DNA of 16,991 nt. It comes from an uncultured Fretibacterium sp. Its GTDB lineage: Bacteria > Synergistota > Synergistia > Synergistales > Aminobacteriaceae. The translations under genes and the position numbers were made by a program. The stretch's first letter is position 1; each line of letters opens with the position of its first letter. Of the stretch, positions 13,864-16,991 are shown piece after piece. The stretch is from contig CALAUZ010000357.1 of NCBI GenBank assembly GCA_937892105.1, forward strand, positions 1 to 16,991. The letters run 5' to 3'. The notes under the pieces are model-generated. The model ran no database searches and was not told where the DNA came from. It worked only from the letters and a program-made list of their open reading frames with translations.

Positions 13864-14135
13864 ATTAGCCGTAATTTCTCCGTTCGACTCATATGCTTGA
13901 TCTGCCATTCCCGTTTCATAGCCGAGATTTTACTGTCCTGCTCTTCAAAATAAACTAGCTCGACCGGCAGTCTGGCTCTTGTATATTTTGCTCCTCCCTT
14001 GCCTGAGTTATGGGCAGCCAGACGGCGTTTTAAGTCTGTCGTCCAGCCGCAGTATAGAGAACCGTCCGAGCAGCGGAGCAGGTAGACGAAAAAGCTTTTA
14101 TTTTCTTCTTTATTATGCTCTTCGACGGTGGTCAT
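13854..14135 (-). CDS. UPF0213 GIY-YIG nuclease-like protein
   Basis: The 93-residue protein is a single GIY-YIG domain of the UPF0213 (YazA/YhbQ) type. The two short strands are SFFVYLLRCSDGSLYCGWTT (VYL and YCG in place of GIY and YIG). They are followed by DLKRRLAAHNSGKGGAKYT, with the catalytic Arg region, and by the C-terminal LKREWQIKHMS-like segment AMKREWQIKHMSRTEKLRLI, with the conserved Glu. YhbQ has been reported to act on DNA; most members are uncharacterised. GAGGTGG lies about nine bases upstream of the ATG. It follows the Rpn gene by 56 bases in the same direction. Confidence 0.9.
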   Translation of the reverse strand: MTTVEEHNKEENKSFFVYLLRCSDGSLYCGWTTDLKRRLAAHNSGKGGAKYTRARLPVELVYFEEQDSKISAMKREWQIKHMSRTEKLRLIEA

Positions 14136-14191
14136 GAATTGTCCACCTCAATAATCGCAACGTAATTCGTCCATGGTTTATGGGCGGCTTC

Positions 14192-15037
14192 TTAATCATC
14201 GTCCCAGTAAACTTCTTCGGCAATCTGCCTGTCGTCCCAGTCAGGATGTTCCCGAATGCAGTCAAGAACGCAAATGCAGTCTTGTTCCGTAACCTTGAAA
14301 TATTGAGCCATTTTTTGTACGGGAAGTTCATTAATAACATCTCTGATCTGTGACACAACCCGTTTATGCTCGCCAGTCTCTTCCCTCATTGCATAAGCCT
14401 CTGCTAATAACATATATTCTCTCCTCACCTTCTCATCGGCCTTCACAGCCGCAACTTCTTTATCTAGGGACTTTGTGTACTCTGTCGATGCTACGCCGGA
14501 GTCAAAATATTGAATTACTGCTCCAAGTTCTGGACTGACATCTCCAAGAGTCCCTTTCGTGTTAATAATAATTTTCGTCGCTTCGTCTTTAAGAATAACA
14601 TTGTGATCTTGATCGCAACGATTTCTGAATGTGTAAATAAGGCGGTTCTTGTTGAACGGATCGTAATTACAAATGAAGATAATGAAACTTTTCCTGAGTT
14701 TCTTGTAATTATGTCCCTTTTCAAGGGTGCGCACGTCAATCATGCTCTGATAGAATCGCGTCCTCTTGCCAAGATTGTATTTATTCGTCGTTTGAACTTC
14801 TATGTCATAAATCGTTCCGGCATTATCCTCAACATGGACATCAAGGCGGATACTTTTAGCAGTTAGGACATAAGAACTGATCGTCTCCTGGTCATTTGTG
14901 TAAACCAGCTTCTTGATTTTTACTCCGAGGATGAATTCAAGGAGTGGCTTACAGTATTTTTCCTGCCGCATGACGATCCCAAATATGAAGTCGTTCATGA
15001 GGGTTACTTCGTCTATAGGTTTCTGTTTCAGCCTCAT
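14192..15037 (-). CDS. Rpn-type PD-(D/E)XK nuclease / putative transposase
   Basis: This 281-residue protein is a full-length member of the Rpn family of nucleases linked to recA-independent recombination. The N-terminus has LMNDFIFGIVM, like the NDYLFKKIF start of relatives. The PD-(D/E)XK core is RLDVHVEDNAGTIYDIEVQ, giving Asp66, Glu80 and Gln82 as catalytic residues. The middle has RTRFYQSMID and FIIFICNYDPF, again family features. The C-terminus is helical and ends WDDD, without the EGR repeats that many members carry. AAGGAG is five bases before the ATG. The truncated relative at 8427-8885 is a second, distinct member. Confidence 0.88.
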   Translation of the reverse strand: MRLKQKPIDEVTLMNDFIFGIVMRQEKYCKPLLEFILGVKIKKLVYTNDQETISSYVLTAKSIRLDVHVEDNAGTIYDIEVQTTNKYNLGKRTRFYQSMIDVRTLEKGHNYKKLRKSFIIFICNYDPFNKNRLIYTFRNRCDQDHNVILKDEATKIIINTKGTLGDVSPELGAVIQYFDSGVASTEYTKSLDKEVAAVKADEKVRREYMLLAEAYAMREETGEHKRVVSQIRDVINELPVQKMAQYFKVTEQDCICVLDCIREHPDWDDRQIAEEVYWDDD

Positions 15038-15127
15038 TCAACTCCTTATTCTTAAATTTACTTTTATGTTAAAGCATTGCGGCGAATTTATCAAGTTCAA
15101 CCACGTCGCTCTAATCTCGATGCTCTA

Positions 15128-15161
15128 ATGGACTGCATCGTTATTTCATGATGGACTGCAT
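15128..15161. repeat. Short direct repeat in the Rpn-VapC gap
   Basis: ATGGACTGCAT occurs at 15128-15138 and 15151-15161, 23 bases apart, within the 232-base gap between the Rpn gene and vapC. Nothing else in that gap is recognisable. Confidence 0.45.
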
Positions 15162-15269
15162 AACAGGCAGGAAATCAATGTCCCTTCGACAAATTTAACC
15201 GGCGCAAAAGCGAAGCATCAAGAAACATCGGATTATGAGTGCTAAAAGCTAGTTGAGCGTGAGGGACTT

Positions 15270-15668
15270 TTACATCGTCCAGTCTTCGATTATTGCTCCT
15301 GGAATCCTTGAAAAGTCGGACACATTATGCGTAACGATTGTTAGTCTCCTCGCTATGCCTTGAGACGCAATCTGAAGGTCATAAGGTCCTGGCATTTTAC
15401 CCTTCTTTTCTGTAGCCGCTCTAAGTCTAGCAAAAACAAGCGCATCATTTTCGTCAAATGGCAATACCGTGTACGCCGATATGAATGTCTGCATTATGGC
15501 TCGGGATCGGTCTCCACAATTACTCTTGACACAGCCGTATTCAAGTTCACCTAATGTGATTATCGAAATGAAAATTTCTGATGGGAAAACTTGAAATAAT
15601 TTCTCAGTCAGAACCGGATATTTATTCTTCATAGCATAAATGCAGATATTTGTGTCGAGAAGGTACAT
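15270..15668 (-). CDS. vapC: VapC-type PIN-domain toxin
   Basis: The 132-residue protein is a PIN-domain ribonuclease toxin. The four acidic active-site residues are visible: Asp5 in LLDTNICIYAMK, Glu41 in TLGELEYG, Asp97 in GPYDLQIA and Asp118 in THNVSDFSRI. Length and order are normal for VapC, which typically cleaves initiator tRNA or other stable RNAs. The ATG lies three bases after the vapB stop codon with GGGAGAG before it, so toxin translation is coupled to the antitoxin. The pair sits in the minus-strand block between the Rpn gene and a phage-like regulator. Confidence 0.93.
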   Translation of the reverse strand: MYLLDTNICIYAMKNKYPVLTEKLFQVFPSEIFISIITLGELEYGCVKSNCGDRSRAIMQTFISAYTVLPFDENDALVFARLRAATEKKGKMPGPYDLQIASQGIARRLTIVTHNVSDFSRIPGAIIEDWTM

Positions 15669-15671
15669 CTT

Positions 15672-15905
15672 CTAAAAACTCTCCCGTTCAGTAACGTCGT
15701 CCCAAGAAGGCTGTTCTCTGTCAATCATGAAGTTGTCAGGCATTTGTCCGATTGATAATCGCAAAGGAAACCACGGATCATTCACAGGACAAAGAATATA
15801 TCCGGCTCCGATTTTCCTGATTAAAAATTCTTGTTGATCGGTTTGAAACTCTTTAGGAATTCTAATGGCCTGGCTATTGCCACTTTGAAAAACTTTTGCT
15901 GTCAT
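15672..15905 (-). CDS. vapB: VapB-type antitoxin
   Basis: The 77-residue protein has an N-terminal AbrB/SpoVT swapped-hairpin DNA-binding domain (AKVFQSGNSQAIRIPKEF) and a C-terminal toxin-binding tail with the typical SWDDVTERESF end. It should neutralise VapC and repress the operon. AGGGGGAATGGACA precedes the ATG. In the region upstream, GTATATAC (15950-15957) is a palindrome, and a related GTATAAAC lies 25 bases closer to the gene; these are candidate operator half-sites. The stop is TAG. Confidence 0.92.
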   Translation of the reverse strand: MTAKVFQSGNSQAIRIPKEFQTDQQEFLIRKIGAGYILCPVNDPWFPLRLSIGQMPDNFMIDREQPSWDDVTERESF

Positions 15906-15987
15906 TGTCCATTCCCCCTATAAAGTATAAACATTACGAATTACAAGCAGTATATACACGGCACGCTTAAAAGTCAAATCATTTATA

Positions 15988-16408
15988 TTAGTTCGGGTTA
16001 GTTTCATGGTATTCAATATCTTTTTTGATGCTTCTTGCGTTCCCTGCCGTTTTCATTTGGGAATAATCGGTCAAGTAATCTGCTGCAAGTTTGATAAGGT
16101 TATTCTTCTGTCTAAATAATTTTGCCCTGCTCCAGCCCGTCATTTCAAGAATAGCATTTACAGGATTACGTCCGAAATAACATGTGCCTAAGACTGTAAG
16201 CATATCTTGGGAGACAATATTATCAATTTTTTTCGCTTGATGATAAGTCATCAACCATCTTCTGTAGAGGTCTGGTCATGGAACGGAGAGTGTTAATCTC
16301 CTTTTCGAGTTTGTCGGAGGGATTGCGCTTATAATCCTGTGTCAGGACATCAAGTCGTGCAAGGTTCACAGGATAATCCTCAAGACATTTTTCAGCAAAG
16401 TTCAGCAT
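15988..16408 (-). pseudogene. ArpU/RinA-like phage late regulator, frameshifted
   Basis: Two overlapping frames look like halves of one protein of about 140 residues. The first (ATG at 16408, 61 codons) has the N-terminal MLNFAEKCLEDYPVNLARLD and ends at DDLSSSEKN. The second continues from the overlap at 16254-16223 with LTVLGTCYFGRNPVNAILEM, then TGWSRAKLFRQKNNLIKLAA, a helix-turn-helix like that of ArpU/RinA-type regulators that switch on phage packaging genes. The frames differ by one base at a run of seven A (complement of 16227-16233); six A would restore a single frame. The overlap also offers ATG restarts, so two separate products cannot be excluded. The family call is moderate. Confidence 0.55.
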
Positions 16409-16480
16409 AGTTGTCGTCTCTTTAATGGTGGTAATATCTTTTCTTGCGTATTAATATCTTGTATGGCATGTATGCTTGCA

Positions 16481-16579
16481 CTAATTGCAGTTGTGCGAAC
16501 AATGCCTAGTATTCTTCAGATACTGCAGAGCGAAGAATATACCTACAACGATTAACGTGCCGAATAAAATATCAAACAT
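16481..16579 (-). CDS. 32-residue single-pass membrane peptide with Cys tail
   Basis: ATG at 16579 follows AAGGAGAAGATAAGA, a strong ribosome site, and opens 32 codons. The peptide is MFDILFGTLIVVGIFFALQY followed by LKNTRHCSHNCN: one hydrophobic helix (residues 3-21) and a short cytosolic-looking tail with CSHNC. Its layout resembles the small FeoB-associated Cys-rich membrane proteins, but it is shorter. No iron-transport gene is nearby, so that link is weak. The stop is TAG. It lies between the YgjP remnant and the ArpU-like regulator, all on the minus strand. Confidence 0.6.
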   Translation of the reverse strand: MFDILFGTLIVVGIFFALQYLKNTRHCSHNCN

Positions 16580-16627
16580 TCTTATCTTCTCCTTTATCTT
16601 TATCATGTTCATCATGCGATTGCCTAC

Positions 16628-16899
16628 TTATTCTGAAATCATTCTTGCCATTATAGCCCTTCCGTTCTTTTTAAGCCAGCCGTTCCATTTCCAGTAGTCT
16701 GGGAATACACGCAGAATTTCAGCGTAGAATCGCTCTGAGTGGTTCATCTCTTTTAGGTGAGCTAATTCATGGACAACGACAGAGTCTATGACTTCCGGCG
16801 GGGTTAGCATTAGCAGACAGTTGAAATTCAAATTCTTCTTGCCGCTGCAACTGCCCCAACGAGATCGTTGATTTCTGATTGTAATACGGCCATAGGTAT
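16628..16899 (-). pseudogene. YgjP-like metallopeptidase (DUF45), 3' fragment
   Basis: The frame encodes the C-terminal part of a YgjP/M48-like metallopeptidase: YGRITIRNQRSRWGSCSGKK leads into FNCLLMLTPPEVIDSVV and the zinc motif VVHELAHLKEMNHSERF (HExxH with a downstream conserved Glu/His region). Intact relatives have roughly 230 residues; about 90 remain here. Similarity stops at NYTYGRI, next to a TA dinucleotide at 16899-16900 where an IS630-family element begins. The upstream half is therefore beyond the insertion or lost. The stop lies at 16628. Confidence 0.8.
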
Positions 16900-16991
16900 A
16901 GTTAAAGCACTTGAAAATTCATGTTAAAATAAATAAATGAGTTATCCAGAAAAATACAGAGTAAGGACGTTAGAATATCGTAGAGAAGGTC
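16900..16991 (+). mobile_element. Left end of an IS630-family element
   Basis: From about 16900 the similarity to YgjP ends and a short AT-rich leader (GTTAAAGCACTTGAAAATTC) precedes a transposase start. IS630 elements insert at TA, and the junction reads GGTATAGTT. The right end lies outside the window, so the inverted repeat cannot be confirmed. Confidence 0.6.
16937..16991 (+). CDS. IS630-family transposase, N-terminus only
   Basis: The first 18 residues, MSYPEKYRVRTLEYRREG, match the usual opening of IS630-family transposases, whose N-terminal helix-turn-helix binds the transposon end. The gene is cut by the window edge. Its integrity cannot be judged. There is no clear Shine-Dalgarno; the leader is AAATAAATAA. 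Confidence 0.65.
   Translation, partial: MSYPEKYRVRTLEYRREG

Noticed and set aside
1..16991. CRISPR array, tRNA or rRNA genes
   Set aside because: No regularly spaced identical repeats and no cloverleaf or rRNA-like conserved sequence were noticed on either strand.

Overview
The window looks like part of a low- to mid-GC Bacillota genome. Shine-Dalgarno sites of the AGGAGG type precede many genes, and the content is typical of anaerobic Firmicutes: Rpn-type nucleases, UPF0158, VapBC, a YfcE-like phosphodiesterase, and a BRO antirepressor next to a P27-type terminase. A Negativicutes-like gut or rumen host is my guess, not something the sequence proves. Bases 1-27 are Illumina adapter, so the left edge is an assembly artefact. 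Both ends run into insertion sequences, as is common for contigs broken at repeats.

Left region (28-2515): the right end of an IS200/IS605-type element (TnpB tail plus hairpin end) abuts the 3' end of a broken NAD(P)H-binding protein gene. That gene is interrupted on its 5' side by a complete group II intron of about 1.9 kb, on the minus strand, encoding a reverse transcriptase/maturase. Joining the two intron flanks in silico recreates a Shine-Dalgarno site, an ATG and an open frame, although one flank is phage-like and the other is a metabolic gene.

Prophage packaging block (2516-8315, minus strand). Reading with transcription the order is: 27-codon leader, BRO-type antirepressor, gamma-glutamylcyclotransferase-like protein, a hypothetical protein, DUF5049, DUF3846, terminase small subunit, terminase large subunit. 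The small subunit has an in-frame amber codon after residue 85. The large subunit carries a 342-residue intein exactly in its Walker A motif. This intein starts with Gln and shows the Trp/Cys/Thr signature of class 3 inteins. One LAGLIDADG catalytic Asp is replaced by Asn.

Central plus-strand block (8427-13797): a truncated Rpn nuclease, then a tight operon of zinc-ribbon UPF0158 protein, small membrane protein, YfcE-like phosphodiesterase and DinB-type polymerase, followed by a short signal-peptide remnant. Next come a GIY-YIG/DUF4357 gene split by a frameshift, a repeat-bearing gene-poor stretch of about 490 bases, and an unknown acidic protein.

Right minus-strand block (13854-16991): a UPF0213 GIY-YIG protein, a full-length Rpn nuclease, VapBC, an ArpU/RinA-like phage regulator split at a run of seven A, a 32-residue Cys-containing membrane peptide, and a YgjP-like metallopeptidase cut by an IS630-family element that runs off the right edge. 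The number of disrupted genes (terS, NAD(P)H-binding, Rpn, GIY-YIG, ArpU-like, YgjP) indicates a decaying prophage and accessory region with heavy mobile-element traffic. Some single-base frameshifts could be sequence errors.
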